64,000 bases of DNA from assembly GCA_045862995.1 (NCBI GenBank), contig BTVX01000013.1, positions 1 through 64,000 of the forward strand. The letters run 5' to 3'. The notes beneath the pieces were generated by a model, which saw only the letters and a list, made by a program, of their open reading frames with translations, made no database searches and was not told the DNA's origin. Both the position numbers and the translations under genes were made by a program. This stretch comes from UBA2387 sp019454665. Its GTDB lineage: Bacteria; Armatimonadota; Fimbriimonadia; Fimbriimonadales; Fimbriimonadaceae. Positions 43,635 through 52,620 of the stretch are shown piece by piece (position 1 is the stretch's first letter; every line of letters starts with the position of its first letter).

Positions 43635-44090
43635 TCATCCGCGCCGAATTGTGGGCTCGATACGGACCTTCACCTTATCGCGGACGGCGTTGGTCACGAT
43701 GCAGTACATGTCGGCCTTGTGGGCGATGTCCTCGGCCGCCTTCACCTGGTCGTCCGTCGCCTCCCCGCAAAGCGTCACCTGGGGGCTGACCACGATCTCC
43801 GTGTAGACGAACGACGCGCCGTTTTGCTCGACCTTGCCGACCGCCTGGGTCACCAGCGCCTCGATCGGCAGCTTGCGGTTGGCCGCGATGATGCCGTACG
43901 TGATCGTGTAGCACGCCGCGATCGCTTCGGAAAGCAGTTCCTCGGGGTTGGTGCCTTCGCCCGCTCCCTGAAACTCCGGCGGGACGGCCAAAGGCACCTC
44001 GACGCCGCTGCGTTCCGCACGCCCGCTGCCGCCGCCGTCGCGCCCGCCCTGCCACCGAATCGTCACCGGATACTCGTGAATGTGAGCCAT
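43635..44090 (-). CDS. OsmC/Ohr-family peroxidase
   Basis: The 151-residue protein shows the OsmC fold order: IRWQGGRDGGGSGRAERSG, NPEELLSEAIAACYTITYGI with the first redox Cys, and AHKADMYCIVTNAVRD with the second Cys. It reduces organic hydroperoxides using a dithiol donor. Both catalytic cysteines are present. It lies 30 bases upstream of tpiA on the same strand. Confidence 0.9.
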   Translation of the reverse strand: MAHIHEYPVTIRWQGGRDGGGSGRAERSGVEVPLAVPPEFQGAGEGTNPEELLSEAIAACYTITYGIIAANRKLPIEALVTQAVGKVEQNGASFVYTEIVVSPQVTLCGEATDDQVKAAEDIAHKADMYCIVTNAVRDKVKVRIEPTIRRG

Positions 44091-44157
44091 CGCCTTATAG
44101 TGTGACGCGTTCGACCGGCTCTGTGGGAGTCAACCTCCGACGGCCCGCAAGCACAAG

Positions 44158-44190
44158 GAGCCGCGCCCTGGTCGTCCCAGAGCGCGGCTC
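44158..44190 (-). terminator. Long hairpin downstream of the M28 peptidase gene
   Basis: On the minus strand GAGCCGCGCTCTGG pairs with CCAGGGCGCGGCTC over 14 positions (one G-U pair) around loop GACGA. It starts about 20 bases after the peptidase stop. No T-run follows, so it may stall transcription or protect the RNA end rather than act alone. Confidence 0.65.
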
Positions 44191-44210
44191 GGTTTCTTGG
44201 CGGACCCGCC

Positions 44211-45776
44211 TTATCGGCCCTTGGCGAGGCGGGCGAACTTCGAGGTGAAGCCCGCGCTCCTTCGCACGAACGGGGGATGCATGTCGTGGTCCTGATCCGC
44301 GTCCACATCGTGGTCGTGGTCAATCTTCATGCCGATCGTCGGGGCGTGCCACACGATGGCGGCCTGCTCCGGCGTCATGCGGGGCAGCAGCGAGTCGGCG
44401 CAGGCCAAGTTGTACGCCACGACCGCCGAATTGGTGCTGGACTGCACCAGATACTCGGGAATCGCCTGGTCCAGCTTGTCGTTCTGCGTGTGCCACGCGT
44501 ACCGGTAGTTGGCCCGACCCGTTTCGTACCAGAAGAAGCCCGGCACGCCGACGGCGTTGAAGCTCGCGTGGTCGCTGCCGCCGCCACGGGGCATCGAAGG
44601 CGCGACTTCGATCCGCTGCGGCATGTCGGGGAAAGCAGCCTTCATCGGCGCCATCGCCGCTTCCAGCATGGGCTTCATCTGTTCGACGCAGGGAATGCCG
44701 CCCTGATAATTGGTGCCGCCATCGTCCACAAAAACCGCCGAGATCTTGTCCAGTTGGTCCTTGTACATCTCGACGTAGCGCCGGGAGCCGTGCAGACCCT
44801 GCTCTTCACCGGTCCACAGGATGAACCGGATCGTGCGCTTCGGCTTCGCGCCGCTGGCCGCGAGGATGCGGGCGGCTTCCATCGTCACGCTGGTGCCCGT
44901 CCCGTTGTCCACCGCACCTTCCGAGCCCGGACCGTTCCACGAGTCGAGGTGGCCGCTGATGATGACGTACTCGTCGGGGAACTCGGTCCCTTTGATGTCG
45001 GCGATCACGTTGTGCGACTTGATCGGCCCCTGAATGAGCTTGTTGTCAATATGGGCCTCGACCTTCACTTCGCGTCCCTTGTCCATGTTCCAGCGGATCA
45101 TGTCCATGTCGGACTTCCGCACGTAGATCACGACGTCGAGGTTGGCGACGTTCGGGTCCGGGTTCCAACGACCACTCGTGTGGACGAGTTCGGACGTGGT
45201 GCCGTAGATGCGGCCGGCGATGTCAATCTTCGCGATCCGCTCCTCGAGTTGCCGGGCTTCGGGGTTGTTCGCCGCAGCGCCGCCGCGCATGCCCACCGGA
45301 CGGCGCATGACCAGCCACGCACCCTCCAGGTCCTTCTCGATCTTGTCGAGTTCGGCGAGCGATTCCGGCTCGAGCACGGTCTTGCCCGAGACCTTGCCCT
45401 TCGTTCCCGGCCACCAAGCAGGCGTCGTGAACTGGAAGTCGTAGGCAAACGGAGCAGTCATGCGCACCGTCTGGTTCGGACCTCGGTCGAAACCCATCGG
45501 AACGTCGCCCCAGTAGTCGGCGTGGACGTTCTCAAGGCCCCAGCTCTTGAACTTGGAGATGGACCATTCGATGGCCTTGTCCAACTTCGGGGAGCCCGAG
45601 AGCCGCGGGCCGATTTTCTTGGTCAGGTGCGTCAGGTGGTTCATCACCTGATTGCGGTGCTTGCCTTCGTGGATGATCTTGTCAACCATCTCGGGGTCGC
45701 CTTGAGCGTGGACAGGCACGCAAACGGCCGCCAAGAGGCCGAAGGCGAGGATGCGGTGGTGGAGACTCCGTGCCAT
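44211..45776 (-). CDS. Secreted M28-family zinc metallopeptidase
   Basis: The 521-residue protein has a signal peptide (ILAFGLLAAVCVPVHAQ), a PA-type insert and a di-zinc peptidase core. Metal ligands are seen in VIISGHLDSWNGPGSEGAVD (His, then Asp of AVDNGTGTS), in ILWTGEEQGLHGSRRY (the catalytic Glu-Glu), in FVDDGGTNY and in YRYAWHTQNDKLD. It probably acts as an aminopeptidase or carboxypeptidase outside the cytoplasm. A His/Asp-rich tail (KIDHDHDVDADQDHDMH) near residue 490 is unusual. ATG at 45785 is an alternative start. Confidence 0.92.
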   Translation of the reverse strand: MARSLHHRILAFGLLAAVCVPVHAQGDPEMVDKIIHEGKHRNQVMNHLTHLTKKIGPRLSGSPKLDKAIEWSISKFKSWGLENVHADYWGDVPMGFDRGPNQTVRMTAPFAYDFQFTTPAWWPGTKGKVSGKTVLEPESLAELDKIEKDLEGAWLVMRRPVGMRGGAAANNPEARQLEERIAKIDIAGRIYGTTSELVHTSGRWNPDPNVANLDVVIYVRKSDMDMIRWNMDKGREVKVEAHIDNKLIQGPIKSHNVIADIKGTEFPDEYVIISGHLDSWNGPGSEGAVDNGTGTSVTMEAARILAASGAKPKRTIRFILWTGEEQGLHGSRRYVEMYKDQLDKISAVFVDDGGTNYQGGIPCVEQMKPMLEAAMAPMKAAFPDMPQRIEVAPSMPRGGGSDHASFNAVGVPGFFWYETGRANYRYAWHTQNDKLDQAIPEYLVQSSTNSAVVAYNLACADSLLPRMTPEQAAIVWHAPTIGMKIDHDHDVDADQDHDMHPPFVRRSAGFTSKFARLAKGR

Positions 45777-45831
45777 AAGTCCCATCTTATCGCAAAAAGG
45801 ATGCGATGGCAACCCTTTTCGGACACCGACG

Positions 45832-47331
45832 TCAGGAATATGCCGCGAGATCGGCATTGTAGTGCAGCCCCACGTTCCGATCGCGCGCCAACGCGCCCCG
45901 AACCACATAGCCCGCCGCGACGAGCAGATTCCGGGTCTCCGAACAGTAAACCGAAAAGGGCGCATCGGGCAACGCGTCGTACTCGCGAAGCAGGTGCTCC
46001 AAACTCTCGGCGGCCTCGCGCAACCCCGCCGTCGTCCGCACGATGCCTGCATGGTCGGTCATCGTCTTCTGCAACTGCCTTCGAATGCGGATGGCCTCGT
46101 TCTCGGGCACGCACTTCACAGGAAGCGGTTCCACATGGCCGTTCGACACCTCGTCCTTCGAAGCGCGCGCCGCCGCGAGCCCGAACACGATCGCCTCGAT
46201 CAGGCTGTTGCTGGCCAAACGGTTCGCACCGTGCACGCCCGTCTGAGCCACCTCGCCCGCCGCGTACAGGCCGGGGACGGTCGTCTGCCCATTCAGATCC
46301 GTGACCACCCCGCCACACGAGTAGTGTTGCGCGGGAACCACGGGAATCCAGTCGCGATGCATCAGCACCCCATGCTCCTGCAGCCGTTTGAAGATGGTCG
46401 GGAACTTGGCCTCGATCTCGGCGCGAGGTTGATGGGCGATGTCGAGGTACACGCACCACGTGTCCAGCCGCTTCATCTCGGCGTCGATGGCGCGGGCCAC
46501 GATGTCGCGCGGCGCAAGTTCCAAGCGCTCGTCCACGTCCACCATAAAACGGCTGCCTAGGTGATTCCTGAGCGTGCCGCCCGCTCCGCGAACAGCCTCC
46601 GTCACCAGGAACCCGCGAGCCTGAGGGTGATAGAACGTGGTCGGGTGGAACTGCATGAACTCCATCCCCTCGATGCGCGCCCCCGCCTCGCTGGCCAGCG
46701 CGATGCCGTCGGCCGTGGCCACGCGCGGGTTCGTCGAGTGCTGGTACATCACGCCGCAGCCGCCCGTCGCCAGCAGCACGGCACGCGCCAAGAACAGCCG
46801 CTGACCCACGACGTCCACCTGCGCCTGCACACCCACGCAACGCCCACCGGCCATCGCGAGGTGCGTGGCGAACGTGTGCTCGAACACGCGGATGTTGGCG
46901 TTCTGCCGCACCGTGGTCGAAACGGCCCGCTCGATCTCCCAGCCCGTCTTGTCCTGATGGTGGACGATGCGGCTCATGCTGTGGCCACCCTCGCGCCCCA
47001 ACGCGTACGACTCGCCCGCGCCCAGGTCGAACCGCGCCCCCATCTGGGCCAGCCACTCGACGGCGGCTGGAGCCGACTGCACGAGGAACCGAACGGCCTG
47101 CGGGTCGCAAAGCCCGGCCCCCGCGATCAACGTGTCCTCTTCGTGGAGCTTCCAGTTGTCCGCCTCGCCGATCGCCGCCGCGATGCCCCCCTGGGCGTAC
47201 GTCGTGTTGGATTCCGTGACCTCGGCCTTGGTCAGAACAGCCACCGTGCCGTGCTTGGAGGCCTCCAGCGCATAGGCCAGCCCCGCGATGCCGCTGCCGA
47301 CGACGACGAAGTCGAAGCGTTCGTGTTCCAA
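45832..47331 (-). CDS. nadB: L-aspartate oxidase
   Basis: The 499-residue flavoprotein begins FDFVVVGSGIAGLAYALEAS (FAD motif). It has SNTTYAQGGIAAAIGEADN, the active-site HHQDKTGWEIERAV, GMEFMQFHPTTFYHPQARGF and VPAQHYSCGGVVTDLNGQTT followed by GLYAAGEVAQTGVHGANRLA. It oxidises aspartate to iminoaspartate in NAD synthesis. nadA and nadC are not in the window. The TTG at 47331 is the nearest sensible start; no ATG precedes the FAD motif closely. It is divergent from rarA. Confidence 0.93.
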   Translation of the reverse strand: MEHERFDFVVVGSGIAGLAYALEASKHGTVAVLTKAEVTESNTTYAQGGIAAAIGEADNWKLHEEDTLIAGAGLCDPQAVRFLVQSAPAAVEWLAQMGARFDLGAGESYALGREGGHSMSRIVHHQDKTGWEIERAVSTTVRQNANIRVFEHTFATHLAMAGGRCVGVQAQVDVVGQRLFLARAVLLATGGCGVMYQHSTNPRVATADGIALASEAGARIEGMEFMQFHPTTFYHPQARGFLVTEAVRGAGGTLRNHLGSRFMVDVDERLELAPRDIVARAIDAEMKRLDTWCVYLDIAHQPRAEIEAKFPTIFKRLQEHGVLMHRDWIPVVPAQHYSCGGVVTDLNGQTTVPGLYAAGEVAQTGVHGANRLASNSLIEAIVFGLAAARASKDEVSNGHVEPLPVKCVPENEAIRIRRQLQKTMTDHAGIVRTTAGLREAAESLEHLLREYDALPDAPFSVYCSETRNLLVAAGYVVRGALARDRNVGLHYNADLAAYS

Positions 47332-47393
47332 CGACGCTAATCTACCCCTCCCCAGCCCGGCATGCCCCACGAATCGGTGCCACAATCGCTCCG

Positions 47394-48689
47394 ATGGCGG
47401 ACAGCCTCTTCGAAACCGCCGAGCCCGCCGATCTTCCGCTCGCCAGCCGGATGCGCCCCACGACGCTGGAAGACTACGTCGGCCAGGAGCACCTGCTCGG
47501 TCCGGGATCGCCCACGCGGGCGGCGATCGAATCGGGCAAGCTCGGCTCCGTCGTCCTCTGGGCCCCGCCGGGATGCGGCAAAACCACGCTCGCCACCCTG
47601 ATCGCCCACTACCGTGACGCCGTGGTGGAAGCCAAAAGCGCCGTGACCGCCGGAGTCGCCGACGTGCGAAAAGTCGCCGAGGCCGCTCGCGAAAGGCTGC
47701 GCTCGGGCGGCAGACCCACCCTGCTGCTGCTCGACGAGATCCACCACTTCAACAAGTCGCAACAAGACTCCCTGCTCGGCCTGCTGGAAGACGGCACGCT
47801 GCAACTCGTGGGATGCACCACGGAGAACCCGTTCTTCGTCCTGAATCCGGCTCTGCTCTCGCGCGCCCGCGTCCTGCCGCTCAAGCCGCTCTCCGATGAC
47901 GACGTCCGCACGCTGGTGCGCCGTGCGTTGGAACGCGACGTAGCCCTGCACCTTCGAGGCATCCGCCTGGACCGCGACGCCGAAGAACACCTCATCAGGA
48001 CGGCCAACGGCGATGCGCGCCTCGCGCTCAACGCCCTGGAAACGGCCAGCATGATGGTTCAAGACGGCGGCACCGTCGCGCTGCAAGGCATCGAAGAAGT
48101 CCTCCAGCGCCCCGCCATCCGCTACGACCGGCAAGGCGACTACCACTACGACACGATCTCCGCATTCATCAAGTCGGTGCGCGGCTCGGATGCCGACGCG
48201 GCATTGCACTACCTCGCCCGAATGCTCGAAGCTGGCGAAGACCCCCGCTTCATCGTGCGGCGGCTGGTCATCCTGGCCAGCGAAGACATCGGCAACGCCG
48301 ACCCGCATAGCCTTGTGCTGGCTTCCGCAGCCCTTCAGGCCGTCGAACGCATCGGGATGCCCGAGGGCCGCATCGTGCTGGGGCAGGTGACGACCTACTT
48401 GGCCGAGGTACCCAAGAGCAACCGAGCGTATCTGGCGATGGACAAGGCCCTGGCCGACGTCAAGTCCCGCCCCCTCGCACCGATCCCCATGCACCTTCGC
48501 AACGCGCCGGTGAAGGCGATGGCCGAGTTGGGCCACGGCGAAGGCTACGTCTATCCCCACGACCAGCCGGGCGCCTGGGCCGACGTCCGCTACCTGCCGG
48601 AAGCCGAGCTCTCGACGCCCTACTACGAGCCGAGCGAGTTCGGCTACGAAGCCCGCATCCGCGAGCGGCGCGAACGGCGTCGGTCGTAG
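47394..48689 (+). CDS. rarA: Replication-associated recombination protein A (RarA/MgsA)
   Basis: The 431-residue clamp-loader-like AAA protein starts LASRMRPTTLEDYVGQEHLL. Walker A is VLWAPPGCGKTTLATLIA, Walker B is LLLLDEIHHFNKSQQDSLL and sensor 1 is VGCTTENPFFVLNPALLSR. The C-terminal tetramerisation domain has VRGSDADAALHYLARMLEAG and VILASEDIGNADPHSLVLAS. It acts at stalled replication forks with single-strand-binding protein. Length and order are normal for the family. Confidence 0.95.
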   Translation: MADSLFETAEPADLPLASRMRPTTLEDYVGQEHLLGPGSPTRAAIESGKLGSVVLWAPPGCGKTTLATLIAHYRDAVVEAKSAVTAGVADVRKVAEAARERLRSGGRPTLLLLDEIHHFNKSQQDSLLGLLEDGTLQLVGCTTENPFFVLNPALLSRARVLPLKPLSDDDVRTLVRRALERDVALHLRGIRLDRDAEEHLIRTANGDARLALNALETASMMVQDGGTVALQGIEEVLQRPAIRYDRQGDYHYDTISAFIKSVRGSDADAALHYLARMLEAGEDPRFIVRRLVILASEDIGNADPHSLVLASAALQAVERIGMPEGRIVLGQVTTYLAEVPKSNRAYLAMDKALADVKSRPLAPIPMHLRNAPVKAMAELGHGEGYVYPHDQPGAWADVRYLPEAELSTPYYEPSEFGYEARIRERRERRRS

Positions 48690-48825
48690 CGGCACCGGCA
48701 CCCCGTCGCTGAATCTCAGGTGCCAGGCCGAGGCTCGCCGCGGCTATACACGGAACTCTCACAACGCCGCCGAAGACAAACCACATCTTGGTTGACCAAA
48801 TGAGCGCATCCGAACTGGGTGTCCG

Positions 48826-49587
48826 ATGTTCTACAATTTTTACACGCGGATTTGTCGAGAGTTGTTGGCCATGCAGCAAGTTCAAGCTTTGAAACATGAA
48901 CATGGGGAGGATTTCGACCAACGCATCGCGAACGAATTGCTCGGTCGCGGCCAAACCCCCTGCAGCTCACGGCTCCTCGCTGCTTTGTACGCCTACCGTT
49001 ACGCGCCAATGCACCATGGCGCACTTGCGCAAGCTCTGCCAAGTTTGACCCACGATGTCGGAATGGTGGACTTTGGAGCGGGACCGGGGACGGCACTTCT
49101 TGCGGTTGCTGGCGCGTGCAACGACCGGATTCGTTATGTGGGCATTGAGATTGCATCAGGAATGCAAGAGGTGCACGGCGTTGCGCAGACGACAGTCGGC
49201 TCGCGACAAAGCGCAACGCTTCACTATTGGCCATCCGCGCACTTTTGGCGCGAGGCAGAGGTTGCATTGAGCGCTCCAACGGGCATCATGGCGTTTTCCT
49301 ACTTTTTTGCTCAGCAGTTGAGTCCTGCATTCGTTACTGCTCTCGGCCGGGCTGTCCGCCAGCTCGAGGTTTCGAACACTTGGATAATCTACACCAATCC
49401 TCTCGGCCCTGCCGCAAGCTGGATGCCGAATTGCGACGTTCACTATTGGTATCGCCAATTCTGCCGAGAGCTCGGCCACCGGCCAGTGATTCAGCCACTA
49501 TCGTATTTGTACAAAGCGTCAGCGAATCTTGACGAATTGGTCGAACGCCGTGGCGAATGTGGTTGCGAGTTTTGGAGGTTGAATTGA
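48826..49587 (+). CDS. SAM-dependent methyltransferase-like protein paired with AlkB
   Basis: The 253-residue protein has a SAM-binding motif I, VGMVDFGAGPGTALLAVAGA, at about residues 79-98. A central Rossmann-like part (IRYVGIEIASGM) and a C-terminus with many aromatic residues (VHYWYRQFCRELG, then CEFWRLN) follow. The motif I and its upstream segment (SRLLAALYAYRYAP) recall Rsm22-type rRNA methyltransferases, but similarity is weak. Composition is distinctly less GC-rich than rarA. It is linked to the AlkB gene by a 4-base TTGA overlap, so the two products probably work together. Confidence 0.65.
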   Translation: MFYNFYTRICRELLAMQQVQALKHEHGEDFDQRIANELLGRGQTPCSSRLLAALYAYRYAPMHHGALAQALPSLTHDVGMVDFGAGPGTALLAVAGACNDRIRYVGIEIASGMQEVHGVAQTTVGSRQSATLHYWPSAHFWREAEVALSAPTGIMAFSYFFAQQLSPAFVTALGRAVRQLEVSNTWIIYTNPLGPAASWMPNCDVHYWYRQFCRELGHRPVIQPLSYLYKASANLDELVERRGECGCEFWRLN

Positions 49588-50174
49588 GCCTATTCGAGAA
49601 CGAGTCCCTTGTCATGATCCCCGGCCTAAGCCTCCACACCGACTTCTTGGGCGAATGGGATGCCCGGTCGTTGTTGGGCTGGATTGATGCCCAGCCATGG
49701 ATGTCGAACTTGGCCCGGCGGGTACAGCACTATGGGTGGCGGTATGACTATCGGGCCCGGACGATTGATGTCGGCGCAAAATTGGGTCCTCTTCCCGCGC
49801 CATTGAACTTGCTGGCCGGACGGATTATGGCGGAAAGACACATGTCTGCTGTGCCAGACCAAGTGATCATCAACGAATACCTCCCAGGACAAGGGATCGC
49901 CGCCCATATTGATTGCGAGCCATGCTTCGGGCCGGAAATCGCAACACTGTCGTTGTGCGCCACATATCCAATGGAATTCATCGAAGTCGGCACCCTGGTG
50001 CAGCAGACGATATGGCTTCCCGTCGGTTCCTTATGCGTTTTGTCTGGCGATTGTCGGTATCGTTGGAAACACGCGATCATGAAGCGCAGGTTCGATCCAC
50101 TACCCGGTGGCGGCAGGGTCCCCCGGAAGCGCCGAGTCTCTGTCACTTTTCGCAAAGTGCTTCCAGGCCCGTAG
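49584..50174 (+). CDS. AlkB-family 2-oxoglutarate/Fe(II) dioxygenase
   Basis: The 196-residue protein has the AlkB layout: WMSNLARRVQHYGWRYDY, VIINEYLPGQGIAAHIDCEP with Fe ligands His108 and Asp110, the distal ligand His163 in RWKHAIMKRR, and the 2-oxoglutarate-binding Arg in KRRVSVTFRK. Such enzymes remove alkyl groups from nucleic-acid bases or proteins. The start is TTG at 49584 inside the stop of the methyltransferase-like gene. The methylase-demethylase pairing is unusual and suggests reversal or maturation of the same modification, though repair is equally possible. Confidence 0.87.
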   Translation: MSLFENESLVMIPGLSLHTDFLGEWDARSLLGWIDAQPWMSNLARRVQHYGWRYDYRARTIDVGAKLGPLPAPLNLLAGRIMAERHMSAVPDQVIINEYLPGQGIAAHIDCEPCFGPEIATLSLCATYPMEFIEVGTLVQQTIWLPVGSLCVLSGDCRYRWKHAIMKRRFDPLPGGGRVPRKRRVSVTFRKVLPGP

Positions 50175-50206
50175 CCCGGTGTCTGGCCGGTCAACTCTCA
50201 ACAGCC

Positions 50207-50662
50207 TCACGCACCCGGGCGCGGCCGCCGCTTCGGACCCTCCATCACACGAACCACCGAACGCGGCTCGACCGGCGAATCGGGCCGGGTGGCGGATTCC
50301 CACGCCTGGCGCACCAGGTCGTGCAGGTACGGGTCGTCCAGGTCCTCCGCCCGCACCAGCTTGACGTGCCGAATCCGCGCCCCGCTCCCCACCAACCGAC
50401 TCTCGGGGTCGCGCAGCGACGTCCCATGCGAAAACCCCAGGTTCACATACTTAGTGTAGACCGGCAGGTGGATGAAGTGGTCGCGGTTCAACTCGGTGAA
50501 CCCATACGCCACGCCCACGGCGTTCGTGGCGTCCCACACGGTCTCGATGCAAGGCGGGAGCATCTCGACCAGCCGCCGCCGCAACGCCCGGGCCAGTTCC
50601 TGAGTCGCGGGCGCATAGGGGCCGAGGAACTCGACAAACTCGGCGGGCTCGGGCAAGACCAT
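50207..50662 (-). CDS. DUF1801-domain protein
   Basis: The 151-residue protein matches the YdhG/DUF1801 family: ELARALRRRLVEMLPPCIET, VGVAYGFTELNRDHFIHLPV and YTKYVNLGFSHGTSLRDPES. The family has no established reaction; some members are linked to iron or stress. It ends about 30 bases from the convergent AlkB gene. Confidence 0.82.
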   Translation of the reverse strand: MVLPEPAEFVEFLGPYAPATQELARALRRRLVEMLPPCIETVWDATNAVGVAYGFTELNRDHFIHLPVYTKYVNLGFSHGTSLRDPESRLVGSGARIRHVKLVRAEDLDDPYLHDLVRQAWESATRPDSPVEPRSVVRVMEGPKRRPRPGA

Positions 50663-50724
50663 CGCCGGATGCTACCCAGCCCGGTGCCCCCCGAGCCCCG
50701 GATGCTACAATCGGGTTCGCGCGC

Positions 50725-50800
50725 GGCCTCGTAGCTCAGCGGATAGAGCGCCTCCGTCCTAAGGAGGGCGTCGGGGGTTCGAGTCCCTCCGAGGCCGCCA
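50725..50800 (+). tRNA. tRNA-Arg, anticodon CCT, CCA encoded
   Basis: The cloverleaf is complete. The acceptor GGCCTCG pairs with CGAGGCC. The D-arm is GCTC/GAGC, and the anticodon stem CCTCC/GGAGG holds loop GTCCTAA, giving anticodon CCT (codon AGG). The T-arm is GGGGG-TTCGAGT-CCCTC, the discriminator is G and CCA is encoded. Confidence 0.96.
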
Positions 50801-50896
50801 ACTGCACTCGGCCCGGAGTCTCGAAGGGGATGCCCGGCATTCGAGGCACGCCTGGAACTCCGGGCACCCCTCCCAAACGTAGTACCATGCACGCAA

Positions 50897-51778
50897 ATGA
50901 ACGCCCTCCTCTTGGCCGCGTGCCTCGCATCGCCCCAACCCCCCGACCTCAAGGCGCTGGAAGGCGACTGGATCTATGTTGAAGACCTCACCGCGGGCAG
51001 GACCCTCGAACAAATGAATCCGCCCATGGGGTCGCTGTTCACGTTCAAGGTCGAAGAGAACACGGTCATCCTGGTCTCGGGGCACGGCGGCAACGGGAAC
51101 CGCAATGTGCGCGTGGCGACGGACGGCAAGCCAACCGAAATCCCAGGCCCGGCCGCAGGCGCGCTCGTGCGCTATCGCGGCAGCTGGAAAGACGACACCT
51201 TCGCCTACGAGATGGAGTTCGTCCGCTCGCCCGGCGGCGCCCCAGAAACAACCATCAAGCGGGATTTCAAACTGACCAAGGACGGACTCGTCGTCAAGAG
51301 CAACCTGGAACTCACTCCGGGCGTGCCGTCGGTCGGCCTCTACCGCCACCCGCAGGACATCCCCATGCCCACGCCGTTCAAGGCGACCATCGGCGACCTG
51401 AAGTGGATCGAGGGCAATTGGGCGGGAACGAGAAGCACGGGCTCGACATTCGAGGAGCGCTGGAGCCCGGCCAAAGGCGGCGCGATGCTCGCCACCTCCC
51501 GCTCGGTGAACGCCGCCGGCAGGATGTTCGCGTTCGAATACCTGCGCATCGTCGAACGCGAGGGCAGCCTGGTCTACATCGCGCAGCCCAACGGCGCCGC
51601 GCCCACGGAGTTCGTCCTGACCGAACTGACCGGCCAACGCGCGGTGTTCGACAACCCCCGTCACGACTACCCGAAGCGGATCGTGTACGAGTTGGTCGGC
51701 GACGGCGCACTCACCGCAACGATCGGCTATATGAAAGGCGGCTCGCCACGGAAGTTCGAGTTCAAACGCGAAGGCTGA
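50897..51778 (+). CDS. Secreted DUF6265-domain protein
   Basis: The 293-residue protein has a short signal-like start (MNALLLAACLASPQPPD). The first 150 residues are a beta-rich lipocalin-like domain (KALEGDWIYVEDLTAGRT). The C-terminal 125 residues match DUF6265: LKWIEGNWAGTRSTGSTFEE, PAKGGAMLATSRSVNAAGRM, FEYLRIVEREGSLVYIAQP and AVFDNPRHDYPKRIVYE. The function is unknown, though the fold suggests small-molecule binding. Direct repeats follow its stop codon. Confidence 0.82.
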   Translation: MNALLLAACLASPQPPDLKALEGDWIYVEDLTAGRTLEQMNPPMGSLFTFKVEENTVILVSGHGGNGNRNVRVATDGKPTEIPGPAAGALVRYRGSWKDDTFAYEMEFVRSPGGAPETTIKRDFKLTKDGLVVKSNLELTPGVPSVGLYRHPQDIPMPTPFKATIGDLKWIEGNWAGTRSTGSTFEERWSPAKGGAMLATSRSVNAAGRMFAFEYLRIVEREGSLVYIAQPNGAAPTEFVLTELTGQRAVFDNPRHDYPKRIVYELVGDGALTATIGYMKGGSPRKFEFKREG

Positions 51779-51790
51779 ACCCCTTAGACC

Positions 51791-51838
51791 GTCAATGCAG
51801 TCAACAAGGTCAATAGGGTCCCAAAACCCAAGAGTCCC
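51791..51838. repeat. Left copy of a direct repeat flanking the four-helix-bundle gene
   Basis: The sequence is built of 9-base units beginning GTCAA (GTCAATGCA, GTCAACAAG, GTCAATAGG) and ends AAGAGTCCCC. A near-identical copy lies at 52621-52668. The two share the same order and spacing, with the core GTCAACAAGGTCAAT identical. They bracket the gene at 51841-52602. Confidence 0.85.
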
Positions 51839-51840
51839 CA

Positions 51841-52602
51841 ATGCCTGAGCTCTTCGACAGACACGGGGGATTCAGGCGGTTGCATTCCTTCACGCTCGCC
51901 ACGATCGTCCAGCTCGAAACCCTGCGGTTTTGCAGACGGTTTCTGACGTTTGACGCACGCGAGTCAAGCACCAAGTACTTCGACCCCAAAGGACGTCAAT
52001 ACGACCAGATGACCCAAGCGGCGCGCAGCGGGCGTCAGAACATCATCGAGGGCTCGGAACGGTCTTCGACCTCCAAAGACACCGAGATGAAACTCACCGA
52101 CGTTGCTCGCGCGAGCCTGAGCGAACTCCGCGGCGACTATGAAATCTTCATCCTCGACCGAGGCGAGCTCCCGTGGTCGGTGCATTCCGCCGAAGCCCGA
52201 GCCATCAATGCGGTCTCCCTGGATGAGCCGCCCTTCAGGGACGACATGGTTCACGAATCGGCGCAGCACGCGCTGCAGCAGCGCAAGAAATACGCCAAGT
52301 GGCTGGATGCCGACGACGCGGTGGTGGTGGCCAACGCGATGCTGATCATCATCGGACGAACGCTGAACATGCTCAAAAGCCAGATCGAGGCGCAAGGCCA
52401 AGCCTTCGAGGAAACCGGCGGCTTCAGCGAACGGCTCATGGCCAAGCGGATCGAAGCGCGCGATCAGCAAAGGACCACGGACGCCCCAGAATGCCCCCAA
52501 TGCGGCAAGCCCATACGCCCGCGCAAATCGGCCAAGGGCGACTTCTGGGGATGCTCGGCCTACCCAGACTGCAAAGGCACGAGGCCAGCATCGAGACCCT
52601 GA
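51841..52602 (+). CDS. Four-helix-bundle (S23/IVP-like) protein with a C4 zinc finger
   Basis: The 253-residue protein contains a four-helix-bundle domain of the S23/IVP type: LATIVQLETLRFCRRFLTF, YDQMTQAARSGRQNIIEGSE, LTDVARASLSELRGDYEIFI and VVANAMLIIIGRTLNMLKSQ. Related proteins are encoded in 23S rRNA intervening sequences and serve as Avd in retroelements. At residues about 217-245 is a topoisomerase-type C4 zinc finger (CPQCGKPIRPRKSAKGDFWG, then CSAYPDC). The gene is placed between two near-identical 48-base direct repeats. Nucleic-acid binding is likely; the function is unknown. Confidence 0.85.
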   Translation: MPELFDRHGGFRRLHSFTLATIVQLETLRFCRRFLTFDARESSTKYFDPKGRQYDQMTQAARSGRQNIIEGSERSSTSKDTEMKLTDVARASLSELRGDYEIFILDRGELPWSVHSAEARAINAVSLDEPPFRDDMVHESAQHALQQRKKYAKWLDADDAVVVANAMLIIIGRTLNMLKSQIEAQGQAFEETGGFSERLMAKRIEARDQQRTTDAPECPQCGKPIRPRKSAKGDFWGCSAYPDCKGTRPASRP

Positions 52603-52620
52603 ACAACAAGGCCAATAAGC

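Noticed and set aside
51841..52602. Diversity-generating retroelement with an Avd-like protein
   Set aside because: The four-helix bundle fits, but no reverse transcriptase or template/variable repeat pair lies nearby, and the flanking repeats have no adenine-specific mismatches.
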